Assembly (NCBI GenBank): GCA_022736595.1
Contig: DZDC01000105.1
Location: 1 to 7,724 of the forward strand
DNA from: Draconibacterium orientale
GTDB taxonomy: Bacteria > Bacteroidota > Bacteroidia > Bacteroidales > UBA1556
Reading direction: 5' to 3'
DNA: 7,724 nucleotides
Made by a program: the position numbers and the translations under genes. Positions within the stretch are counted from its first letter, which is position 1. Every line of letters begins with the position of its first letter. Of this stretch, positions 1 to 6,187 are shown one piece after another. The notes under the pieces were generated by a model. That model saw nothing but the letters and a program-made list of their open reading frames with translations, had not been told where the DNA came from and made no database searches.

Positions 1-76
1 TGAATCGCTAAATTATGATTTATTTCAACCTATTATAAAGAAAAAGAATAAAGAAAATATCCAAATTTACGCTTCA

Positions 77-1882
77 CTATAGCAATCCTCCATTCAAATA
101 GATTTCCTTTTGAACTGGGTAGAAAGGGTTGATTTGTGTAGTTTTGCCTTTGCTCAGATTGCTAATTTCACCTTTCATAAAATCCACTCTTACGCGATCT
201 CCGTTCTTGAGTTCAAGGGCTTCAATCATTTGTGGATTGTAAGTAAGTATGGGCATAGCTGCATTGATGGCATTGCGTTCGTAAATGGCTCCGTAAGATT
301 CGGCCAAGATGCACGAAACCCCTAAAGCCAAAAAGCAATCCACCGCTTGTTGGCGGCTACTTCCGGCACCAAAGTTTTTGGCAGTTATCACCACATCACC
401 CTCTTGAGCTTTTTTAGCAAAATCTTCGTAACCCTTGAGGTTATCAAAGGTATATTGAGCCATTTCGCTGAGCTCGGTAATGGTAAGGTATCGGTTGTGG
501 AAAATCATATCGGTGTCGATATCGTCCTTTAAAATCAACCAAGCCCGTCCTTCCACCACCAGCGCTTTATGGGTGTTTTCGGTTTTGTTGATTTCCTTGG
601 GTTTGAGTTTCATTCCTTTGGAAGCGAAGGTTGGCGTATCCGTAACTTGAATTCCATCGGTAATATAACCTGCTAATGCTGAGTGTGCTGCCACGGCTGG
701 GCTGGCTAAATACACCTCACCTTTACCTTGCTTGCCTGAGAAGTTGCGGTTTCCTGTGGAAATGGTTATTTCGTCGGGGCCATTTTGCCCCACTTGACCT
801 GCGGCACAACCTCCACAACCTGCATTGGAAACCAAGGCCCCCGCTTGCTTATAGATGTGAATAAGCCCTTCATTAAGCGCCTCTTGCCAAATGGCATCGG
901 TGGCAGGTACAATTTTTAGAACCACGCCTTCGGCCACTTTTTTCCCTTTTAAAATTTCGGCCACAATGCGCAAATCTTCCATCCGGCCATTGGTACAACT
1001 TCCGATAAAAGCCGAGTCGATTTTGGTTTTAAGCACTGACCTTACGGGCGCATCGTCATGGGGATGGCCTGGGCGTGCCACCATGGTTACAAATTTACTC
1101 ATATCGATATGAAAAATCTCTTGATAATTGGCATCTTTATCGGCAGCGATGCGGGGCGACTTTACGCCGCTCAATTTTTCGAGGGCGTTGTAAATATTTT
1201 CGTTGGGAGTAAAAAGGAGGATGATGGCTCCCATTTCGGTGCCCATGCTACTGATGGTGATGCGTTCGTCGAGACTCATTTGTTCCACGGCTTCGCCTTC
1301 CAATTCAACACTTAAGCCCAAGAGTTTGTTGGCTCCAAATATTTGCAAAAGATTTAAAACCACATCTTTAGCTGAGATATTGGTAGGACGTTGGCCTTCT
1401 AAAATTATTTTTACCGATTCAGGCACTTTAAACCATGCTTTACCTTTGGCCCAAACTGCAGCAATATCTTGATCGCCCATACCTTGTCCAAAAGCACCAA
1501 TGGCTCCCATGATGTTGGCATGGGAATCGGTGGAAACCAAGGTGCCACCTGGCAAAACCAACCCTTTTTCTATGGCTTGATGGGTTCCAATACCACTGTC
1601 GATATCATAAACTTTAAGTCCATTTTCACGGGCAAAAATTCGGCAATATTGCTGATTCGAGGCGTATTTTTGATCTGATCCGGTGGGATTGGTATCGAAG
1701 GTGAAAAAGGTTTTTGATGGATCGTCGAGGCTCAGGCCTTTATCGATGAGGTTTTTTACCACATTAGCACCACCAAAGTCGCGGGCTATACGTGCATCGA
1801 TTTCCACATCTACAATGTCACCAGGTTTAACGGGTTTTCCTCCGCTGTGGTTGGTAATTATTTTTTCTATTAAAGTCATCAT
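77..1882 (-). CDS. Single-chain aconitase-superfamily hydro-lyase (aconitase / isopropylmalate isomerase / homoaconitase type)
   Basis: This 601-residue cytosolic [4Fe-4S] hydro-lyase should isomerise a citrate-like hydroxy acid by dehydration and rehydration. The catalytic domains occupy about residues 1-420. They include His101 in GIGTHQ, the TDSH motif at 118-121, and three cluster cysteines: Cys296 in GSCTNGR, then Cys356 and Cys359 in GCGGC. The swivel domain (about 440-601), a separate LeuD-like subunit in many relatives, is fused here. It carries DIDTDMI (454-460), the RYLTI substrate loop (464-468) and GAGSSR (505-510), which holds the catalytic serine. At about 600 residues it is shorter than canonical AcnA/AcnB (about 750-900) and resembles archaeal-type LeuC plus LeuD joined. 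Two ATGs are adjacent; the first is used here, and the leader has no Shine-Dalgarno. It is last in the unit, 24 nt after the protease gene. With an NADP-type dehydrogenase upstream, aconitase activity is my preferred reading. Isopropylmalate or homoaconitate specificity cannot be excluded. The family assignment is secure; the substrate is inference. Confidence 0.93.
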   Translation of the reverse strand: MMTLIEKIITNHSGGKPVKPGDIVDVEIDARIARDFGGANVVKNLIDKGLSLDDPSKTFFTFDTNPTGSDQKYASNQQYCRIFARENGLKVYDIDSGIGTHQAIEKGLVLPGGTLVSTDSHANIMGAIGAFGQGMGDQDIAAVWAKGKAWFKVPESVKIILEGQRPTNISAKDVVLNLLQIFGANKLLGLSVELEGEAVEQMSLDERITISSMGTEMGAIILLFTPNENIYNALEKLSGVKSPRIAADKDANYQEIFHIDMSKFVTMVARPGHPHDDAPVRSVLKTKIDSAFIGSCTNGRMEDLRIVAEILKGKKVAEGVVLKIVPATDAIWQEALNEGLIHIYKQAGALVSNAGCGGCAAGQVGQNGPDEITISTGNRNFSGKQGKGEVYLASPAVAAHSALAGYITDGIQVTDTPTFASKGMKLKPKEINKTENTHKALVVEGRAWLILKDDIDTDMIFHNRYLTITELSEMAQYTFDNLKGYEDFAKKAQEGDVVITAKNFGAGSSRQQAVDCFLALGVSCILAESYGAIYERNAINAAMPILTYNPQMIEALELKNGDRVRVDFMKGEISNLSKGKTTQINPFYPVQKEIYLNGGLL

Positions 1883-1906
1883 AAGTTTAGGTTGGTTTTT
1901 GGTTTT

Positions 1907-2596
1907 TCAAAAATCTGAATTTGAAGTTGGCTTTGAAGCGTCAATCATGCGATCGAGCCTTCTAAAACCATTGTAATACAGGTAAATCATAAACGGAATG
2001 AAGGCAAACATCGCTCTAGGTTCATCTGCCATTAAAATAAAATCGTAGGCCCCGTGAAGCAGCAGCGGAAAAAGAAAGGAATAGATATAAAAGATGGTTT
2101 TGCTTCGCTTACCCGTACTGAACTTGGCCATGGAAAAATAATATCCCATACTTATTCCAAAGAAGGCGTGGGCTGGCACCGAAAATATCGCTCTATTCCA
2201 ATGGATTTCAACACCATACGAATATAAATATTGAATGTTTTCAATCATTGCAAATCCAAGGCTTACAAAGGTGGCATAAACAATTCCATCGAAGCGCTCG
2301 TTGTATTCTTTACTTTTTCGTATGAGCCAAAAAAAGGCAAGAAACTTAAATAATTCTTCGCTGAAGCCCGCCACCACCGTCGAAGTATAGAGGGCATGCA
2401 GTCGGCTACTGTGAATAAAATAGCTTTCGTATCCCTTTAAAAAGTACTCCATGCCCATGACCGGAATTACGATAATAGCTCCTAAACCCAAGGCTTTGAG
2501 CAACATCAAAAGCGGCTCTTTCTCGTACTTATCGCGAAAGTAGATGTAAAAAAGTATTATGGCCACTGGGGCAATGCCATAGAGTAAGGGCTCCAT
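1907..2596 (-). CDS. PrsW-family intramembrane protease
   Basis: This 229-residue polytopic membrane protein has about seven hydrophobic segments, at roughly 3-20, 31-52, 70-92, 104-125, 135-156, 167-187 and 194-209. The conserved residues expected in PrsW and related CAAX-protease-like membrane peptidases lie in the membrane segments: Glu80-Glu81 with Lys84 (GFSEELFK), Glu119-Asn120 (MIENIQYL), His143 (PAHAFFG) and His181 with Asp185 (LLHGAYDF). All are intact, so an active enzyme is likely. The Bacillus founder of the family cleaves the anti-sigma factor RsiW. No anti-sigma or sigma gene is visible here, so the substrate is unknown. The ATG lies only 3 nt after the stop of the HD-domain gene, which suggests translational coupling. 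The tail after about residue 211 is polar and presumably cytoplasmic. The family call is firm; the role is not known. Confidence 0.88.
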   Translation of the reverse strand: MEPLLYGIAPVAIILFYIYFRDKYEKEPLLMLLKALGLGAIIVIPVMGMEYFLKGYESYFIHSSRLHALYTSTVVAGFSEELFKFLAFFWLIRKSKEYNERFDGIVYATFVSLGFAMIENIQYLYSYGVEIHWNRAIFSVPAHAFFGISMGYYFSMAKFSTGKRSKTIFYIYSFLFPLLLHGAYDFILMADEPRAMFAFIPFMIYLYYNGFRRLDRMIDASKPTSNSDF

Positions 2597-2599
2597 AGA

Positions 2600-3151
2600 T
2601 TAGATTTTAAGCCGATCTTTAAAAGGCAAAAAGGTCATAAAATCGGCATGATGTACTACGTAAGCTTCGGTGGTTCTTTTAATCATATTTCCTTCGTCGG
2701 CATGGGCAGCGATAATGTGGCACACTGCGGCAGGCACTCCGCATTGCTCAGCCAAACTCACACCACTAAAGGGATGGCGTACGTATTTCCCGTAGTTGCC
2801 TTGTATGGCTTTGCCGTTGGCGTCGAGCTCATATTCGAGCAACTTACCCACATCGGCAAGGATGGCTCCGGCAATGAGCACATCCATATCCACAGGCAAT
2901 TCGCCATGATACATAGCATTGATTTTATTCCCAGCATCACGGGCAATATGCACCACAGAACGCTTGTGGTCCATAAAGGTAACCTTTAGGTCGGGTCCGC
3001 AGAGCAAGGTAAATGGAATGCGATTGAGGTCGTCGGGGCTTAGAACGCTCTTATCTAGAGCCATTTGCCACGTTGCGGCTACCTGATTGCGTAATTCCAA
3101 ATTTTCGATCCAAAGGAGTTCGGGCCAAAGGGCATAAGCTTTTGCGTACAT
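2600..3151 (-). CDS. Small HD-domain protein with altered HD dyad (Ala-Asp)
   Basis: This 183-residue soluble protein has an HD-fold core at about residues 58-172. The order of metal-ligand motifs is recognisable: His62 (MDHKRSV), the dyad position at 99-100 (AILADVGKLLEYE), His126 (RHPFSG), His150 (IIAAHADEG) and Asp170 (VVHHADF). The usual His of the HD dyad is Ala99 (codon GCC, bases 2855-2857), so one metal ligand is missing while the others remain. HD proteins normally hydrolyse phosphate esters such as nucleotides or nucleic acids. Here the activity may be lost, altered, or rescued by neighbouring histidines. The N-terminal 57 residues look helical and match nothing I recognise. The gene starts 27 nt after the dehydrogenase and ends 3 nt before the protease gene, inside the same operon. 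The fold call is good; the function is unknown. Confidence 0.8.
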   Translation of the reverse strand: MYAKAYALWPELLWIENLELRNQVAATWQMALDKSVLSPDDLNRIPFTLLCGPDLKVTFMDHKRSVVHIARDAGNKINAMYHGELPVDMDVLIAGAILADVGKLLEYELDANGKAIQGNYGKYVRHPFSGVSLAEQCGVPAAVCHIIAAHADEGNMIKRTTEAYVVHHADFMTFLPFKDRLKI

Positions 3152-3178
3152 AAGGATGGTGTTTTAAACTCGTTAATA

Positions 3179-4375
3179 CTATTTCAATTTAGCAATGATG
3201 GCATCCGCCATTTGATGGGTTGAGGCAGCGCCTTGGTTCACCACATCGGCCGTTCCGCGCATTTTGTTCATGTCGTAGGTTTTTACTTTTCCTTCGGCAA
3301 TCACTTCTGCCACTGCATTTTCGATCTTCTTTGCCATTTCTTTTTCTCCGATATATTCGAGCATCATGATGGCAGAATTGACCATGGCGATGGGATTCAC
3401 TATGGAAGTTTCGAAGTCGGCATATTTAGGTGCAGAACCATGGGTAGGCTCGAAAACAGCCACTCCAGCTTCGCCAAATTGAGCCGAACAAGCAAAACCA
3501 AGTCCTCCAATCAATCCAGCAAATCCATCGCTGATGATGTCGCCAAACATATTTCCAGCTACGATAACGTTGTAATCTTCAGGGTTTTTGGTGAGCCACA
3601 TCATTTGAGCATCAATGTTGGTATCCCAAACTTGCATTCCTGGAAATTCGTTTTTGGCCATCTCTTGTGCCACTTTGAGCATCATACCCGAAGTTTCGCG
3701 AATGACGTTGGGTTTTTCGCAAACGGTGATGCCTTTGTATCCATTTTCTTTAGCGTATTCAAAAGCGGCACGTACTATTCGGCTGGTGTATTTTTTGGTG
3801 AAAATGCGGGTAGAAATGGCGAGCTCTTCGCGAGGACACCATGCAAAATTTTCTCTAAATTTGGGATGACTCATCAGCCCTTCGTAAACCAAGTCGGAAG
3901 GATTGGTCCATTCAACGCCACCGTACAAACCTTCGGTATTTTGACGGAAGATCATGGTGTCCACCAAGGGTTCTTCGATGGTGTTGTTGGCTCCACGGCG
4001 GATAAAATTCAGCGGGTTGCCTTTGAAGGTTTTGCAGGGTCGCATGCATATATCCAATCCAAAATGTTGACGCAAAGCCACGATGGGTGAAAAGTAGGTG
4101 TATCCTTTGCCCTGTAATTCGGGGGCTAACTCTGTAGCCGCTTTATCTTTAGGTTTGGAGGTGATGGCGCCAAAAAGAGCAACTTTATGTTTTTGGAGGA
4201 GGTCGATGGTACGTTGTGGAAGTGGATTGCCTTCTTTGCGCCAAAATTCCCACCCTATATCGCCTTCCACATAATCGGCTTTGAAGCCTACTGCATCCAA
4301 CACTCGTAAAGTTTCGTCTAAAACAACGCGGCCAATGCCATCTCCTGGCAATGTAACAATGGTTCTTTTTTGCAT
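3179..4375 (-). CDS. Isocitrate/isopropylmalate dehydrogenase family protein, probably NADP-dependent
   Basis: This 398-residue cytosolic beta-decarboxylating dehydrogenase is full length for the family. It opens with the nucleotide-binding signature LPGDGIG (9-15). By comparison with E. coli Icd, substrate-binding residues are Ser96 and Arg102 (FSPIVALR), Arg112 (CMRPCK), Arg144 (FRQNTEG) and Tyr151. The catalytic lysine is Lys221 (EKPNVIRETSG), and the divalent-metal aspartates are Asp255 (TNID), Asp279 and Asp283 (FGDIISD). The cofactor loop HGSAPKY (312-318) has Lys317-Tyr318, the pair marking NADP preference in Icd; NAD enzymes of the family usually have Asp-Ile there. The asparagine paired with the substrate serine in Icd is Ile98 here, as in fungal homoisocitrate dehydrogenase as I recall it. 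Isocitrate is the likeliest substrate and homoisocitrate an alternative; LeuB function is unlikely given the cofactor loop. It is the first gene of its unit, preceded by a strong promoter candidate. The ATG at 4375 directly precedes the nucleotide-binding strand, so the start is well set. Confidence 0.92.
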   Translation of the reverse strand: MQKRTIVTLPGDGIGRVVLDETLRVLDAVGFKADYVEGDIGWEFWRKEGNPLPQRTIDLLQKHKVALFGAITSKPKDKAATELAPELQGKGYTYFSPIVALRQHFGLDICMRPCKTFKGNPLNFIRRGANNTIEEPLVDTMIFRQNTEGLYGGVEWTNPSDLVYEGLMSHPKFRENFAWCPREELAISTRIFTKKYTSRIVRAAFEYAKENGYKGITVCEKPNVIRETSGMMLKVAQEMAKNEFPGMQVWDTNIDAQMMWLTKNPEDYNVIVAGNMFGDIISDGFAGLIGGLGFACSAQFGEAGVAVFEPTHGSAPKYADFETSIVNPIAMVNSAIMMLEYIGEKEMAKKIENAVAEVIAEGKVKTYDMNKMRGTADVVNQGAASTHQMADAIIAKLK

Positions 4376-4421
4376 AAGTTTATTTGATTTTTAATGAATT
4401 TTTCATTTGAAATTATGGCCT

Positions 4422-4453
4422 CAAAATTAGAAATCTATTTCAATTTTCACAAA
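4422..4453 (-). promoter_or_regulatory. Bacteroidota-type promoter for the dehydrogenase-to-hydro-lyase unit
   Basis: Read on the minus strand, TTTG (4453-4450) is followed by a 20-nt spacer and then a perfect TAnnTTTG box, TAATTTTG (4429-4422). This matches the housekeeping -33/-7 signature of Bacteroidota. Transcription would begin near 4415-4418, leaving a leader of about 40 nt before the ATG at 4375. The leader is A/T-rich and has no Shine-Dalgarno. The promoter sits in the only long gap between same-strand genes here, so it fits independent transcription of the downstream four genes. The call rests on sequence pattern alone. Confidence 0.6.
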
Positions 4454-4512
4454 ATATTTGAATAATGTTTTTTTGTGGAATTGAGTTGATATTTACCAAG
4501 TGAAATGGAAAT

Positions 4513-5448
4513 TTATAGGGTTTTAAATCGTCGATACAGTTTGAAGGCAGTATCAAAAACTGGGTTCATACGGTTGAGTTGAAGACTGTAATAATTTATT
4601 TCTTGAGCTCCAAAACCTTGGTAAAAGCGAGCCAACTCATTGTTGTTGCTGCCCTCGAAGTCAAAAATCATGGTCTGGCCCGCTACCCGCCTTAAAAACT
4701 GATCGATTAGGTAAGGCATGGCACCGGCGTCTTTTCCTTGCATACTGAGTCCACTGAAAAGAAATATGTATCGGGTTTTGTCGCGCAAGATAAAAGCTCC
4801 AGCCAATGGCTCGTTGGTACTTTGCGTCACGCCCACAGCCATGCCTTGTCCCAAATGGATGGCATGATAAATGAGTCGCCCCAGCCTTTGATAATCTTCG
4901 GTGGAATACACCTCAAGTTGGGCTCCTTTATTTTTTTTAAACAATTCAATGACTTCCTCCGGGCGCACATTTTCAATCCATTGCAAGTTTTCCTTTTCGG
5001 CTTTTTTGAGGTTGCGTTTGAGGTTGGTGCTGTATTTCTGTTGCAATTGGGAGTAGGGAACAGCCAAGTTTAATTCGATATTTCTGTTCGATTTTAACCC
5101 TGCTTGCTGCTTGGGCTGGTTGTATTTGTTAAGGTTAATTTCTATCCTTTTAAATTGGAGGGGAATGGTCTGAATAAAGGCATCGAGATGTTCATTGCCT
5201 TGCAATTGACGGTTAAAGAGTCCCAGTTGCTGAGTGAAAACCGGTTGGTAAAGGTAGTGTATCTTCCATTTTTTTCGAAAGGTAAGCGGGAACACTCGTT
5301 GATAATCGTCCTCCACCAACGCATCCCATTCGCCGGCCACAATATTTAAGTACCACGAATAGGCGTAAATGTATTCGTTAATGCTGTTGGCGATGCAATT
5401 GTCCCAACGCTGAAAGTCGATTTCGGAATGCTTCAGATAACGAATCAT
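4513..5448 (-). CDS. FemAB-like / GNAT-fold acyltransferase
   Basis: This 311-residue soluble protein resembles the FemAB and Acetyltransf_6 (BioF2-like) group of double-GNAT-fold transferases. Supporting features are a basic helix at about 140-153 (STNLKRNLKKAEKE) that begins the second domain, a predicted beta-rich core with LAGAFILRDKTRYIFLFSG (215-233), and the characteristic end segment FDFEGS (262-267) followed by ARFYQGFGA (273-281). No signal peptide or membrane segment is visible, so it should act in the cytoplasm, perhaps at the inner membrane face. Characterised relatives transfer amino acids from aminoacyl-tRNA to peptidoglycan precursors or acylate other small molecules. The exact substrate cannot be read from this sequence. 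It starts 8 nt after the PlsC-type gene, so the two are probably co-translated. This suggests, but does not prove, a shared role in envelope synthesis. It is the last gene of its unit. Confidence 0.75.
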   Translation of the reverse strand: MIRYLKHSEIDFQRWDNCIANSINEYIYAYSWYLNIVAGEWDALVEDDYQRVFPLTFRKKWKIHYLYQPVFTQQLGLFNRQLQGNEHLDAFIQTIPLQFKRIEINLNKYNQPKQQAGLKSNRNIELNLAVPYSQLQQKYSTNLKRNLKKAEKENLQWIENVRPEEVIELFKKNKGAQLEVYSTEDYQRLGRLIYHAIHLGQGMAVGVTQSTNEPLAGAFILRDKTRYIFLFSGLSMQGKDAGAMPYLIDQFLRRVAGQTMIFDFEGSNNNELARFYQGFGAQEINYYSLQLNRMNPVFDTAFKLYRRFKTL

Positions 5449-5456
5449 ACGTTTAG

Positions 5457-6161
5457 CTATGAGTCGAGCAGGGTTTGAACTCGTTCGCGTACATGATCGC
5501 GCAGTTGGTTCTCGGACATGGAGGCAATGGTTTCAGCACTTACTTCTTTACCAAAGACCATTCTTATTTTGCCCGGTTTAATGTGCCAGCTGGCTTTGTT
5601 ATTGATGTTGTACAAGCCAATAAAAGCAATGGGAATAATAGGAACCTCGGCTTTTTTGGCCATTAGGAAGGGTAGTTTTTTAAATTCACCTATTTCAGGG
5701 GTCAGGCTTCGTGTTCCTTCAGGAAAAATAAGGATGCTGCGGCCATCCTTAATTTTTTCAACGGCTTCCAAGATGGTTTTTAAACTGGCTCTCGGACTGC
5801 TTCGGTCGATGGGGATGTTGCCATATTTTTTCAGAACCCAGCCATAGAGAGGGGTTTTGAAATGGCTTGCTGCTTGTATGCCCCAAAAATCAACTGGGAT
5901 AAACCCCAAAACTAATGGAATATCGAGCATACTCACATGATTGGGCATAAAAATATAGGTCTTTTTAGGATCAATATTTTCGATGCCTTCCACTTTAACT
6001 CTAATGAGCAGGATGCTTATAAAAGCCTTTAAAAACTTCCGTACCCAAACAATATAAGTAGCGTAGGGAAAGAGGGTTGCCACAATCAGAAACCACATCA
6101 GAAAAATGATGAAGACGATCACCGCCACCGCCCATTCCAAGATGGATACAAGGGTTTTCAT
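5457..6161 (-). CDS. plsC: 1-acyl-sn-glycerol-3-phosphate acyltransferase (PlsC family)
   Basis: This 234-residue membrane-associated acyltransferase should transfer a fatty acyl chain to lysophosphatidate to make phosphatidate, the precursor of membrane phospholipids. Residues 5-40 form one or two hydrophobic segments that anchor it. The four family blocks appear in order: the catalytic NHVSMLD (74-80, an HX4D motif with His75 and Asp80), GNIPIDR (114-120), FPEGTRS (146-152, glycerol-phosphate binding) and VPIIPIAFIG (173-182). Length is normal for bacterial PlsC. The gene begins 26 nt after the peptidase gene and ends 8 nt before the FemAB-like gene. The paired gene leaves open that it serves a specialised acyl lipid rather than bulk phosphatidate. 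Family membership is very secure; substrate preference is inferred. Confidence 0.9.
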   Translation of the reverse strand: MKTLVSILEWAVAVIVFIIFLMWFLIVATLFPYATYIVWVRKFLKAFISILLIRVKVEGIENIDPKKTYIFMPNHVSMLDIPLVLGFIPVDFWGIQAASHFKTPLYGWVLKKYGNIPIDRSSPRASLKTILEAVEKIKDGRSILIFPEGTRSLTPEIGEFKKLPFLMAKKAEVPIIPIAFIGLYNINNKASWHIKPGKIRMVFGKEVSAETIASMSENQLRDHVRERVQTLLDS

Positions 6162-6187
6162 AGGATAGTGTTTATTATAATTTAGAA

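Noticed and set aside
62..69. TAAATTTG box on the minus strand just after the hydro-lyase stop codon
   Set aside because: It matches TAnnTTTG, but the nearest TTG elements sit at 13 or 25 nt spacing, outside the usual range. Any gene it would serve lies beyond the window.
1..76. Search for a terminator downstream of the hydro-lyase gene
   Set aside because: The stretch is AT-rich with poly-pyrimidine tracts on the minus strand but no convincing stem-loop.
3233..4090. A 285-codon open frame on the plus strand opposite the dehydrogenase gene
   Set aside because: It lies wholly inside a well-conserved enzyme gene on the other strand. Its translation is rich in His, Phe and Ser with no recognisable motif, as expected for an antisense shadow.
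3179..4375. Naming the dehydrogenase leuB (3-isopropylmalate dehydrogenase)
   Set aside because: The Lys-Tyr cofactor pair and the serine retained in the substrate helix fit isocitrate-type enzymes better than LeuB, and no other leucine-pathway synthase gene is nearby.
4491..4512. Possible hairpin after the FemAB-like gene (ATTTCC pairing with GGTAAAT)
   Set aside because: The stem is short, bulged and AT-rich, and no U-run follows, so it does not qualify as an intrinsic terminator.
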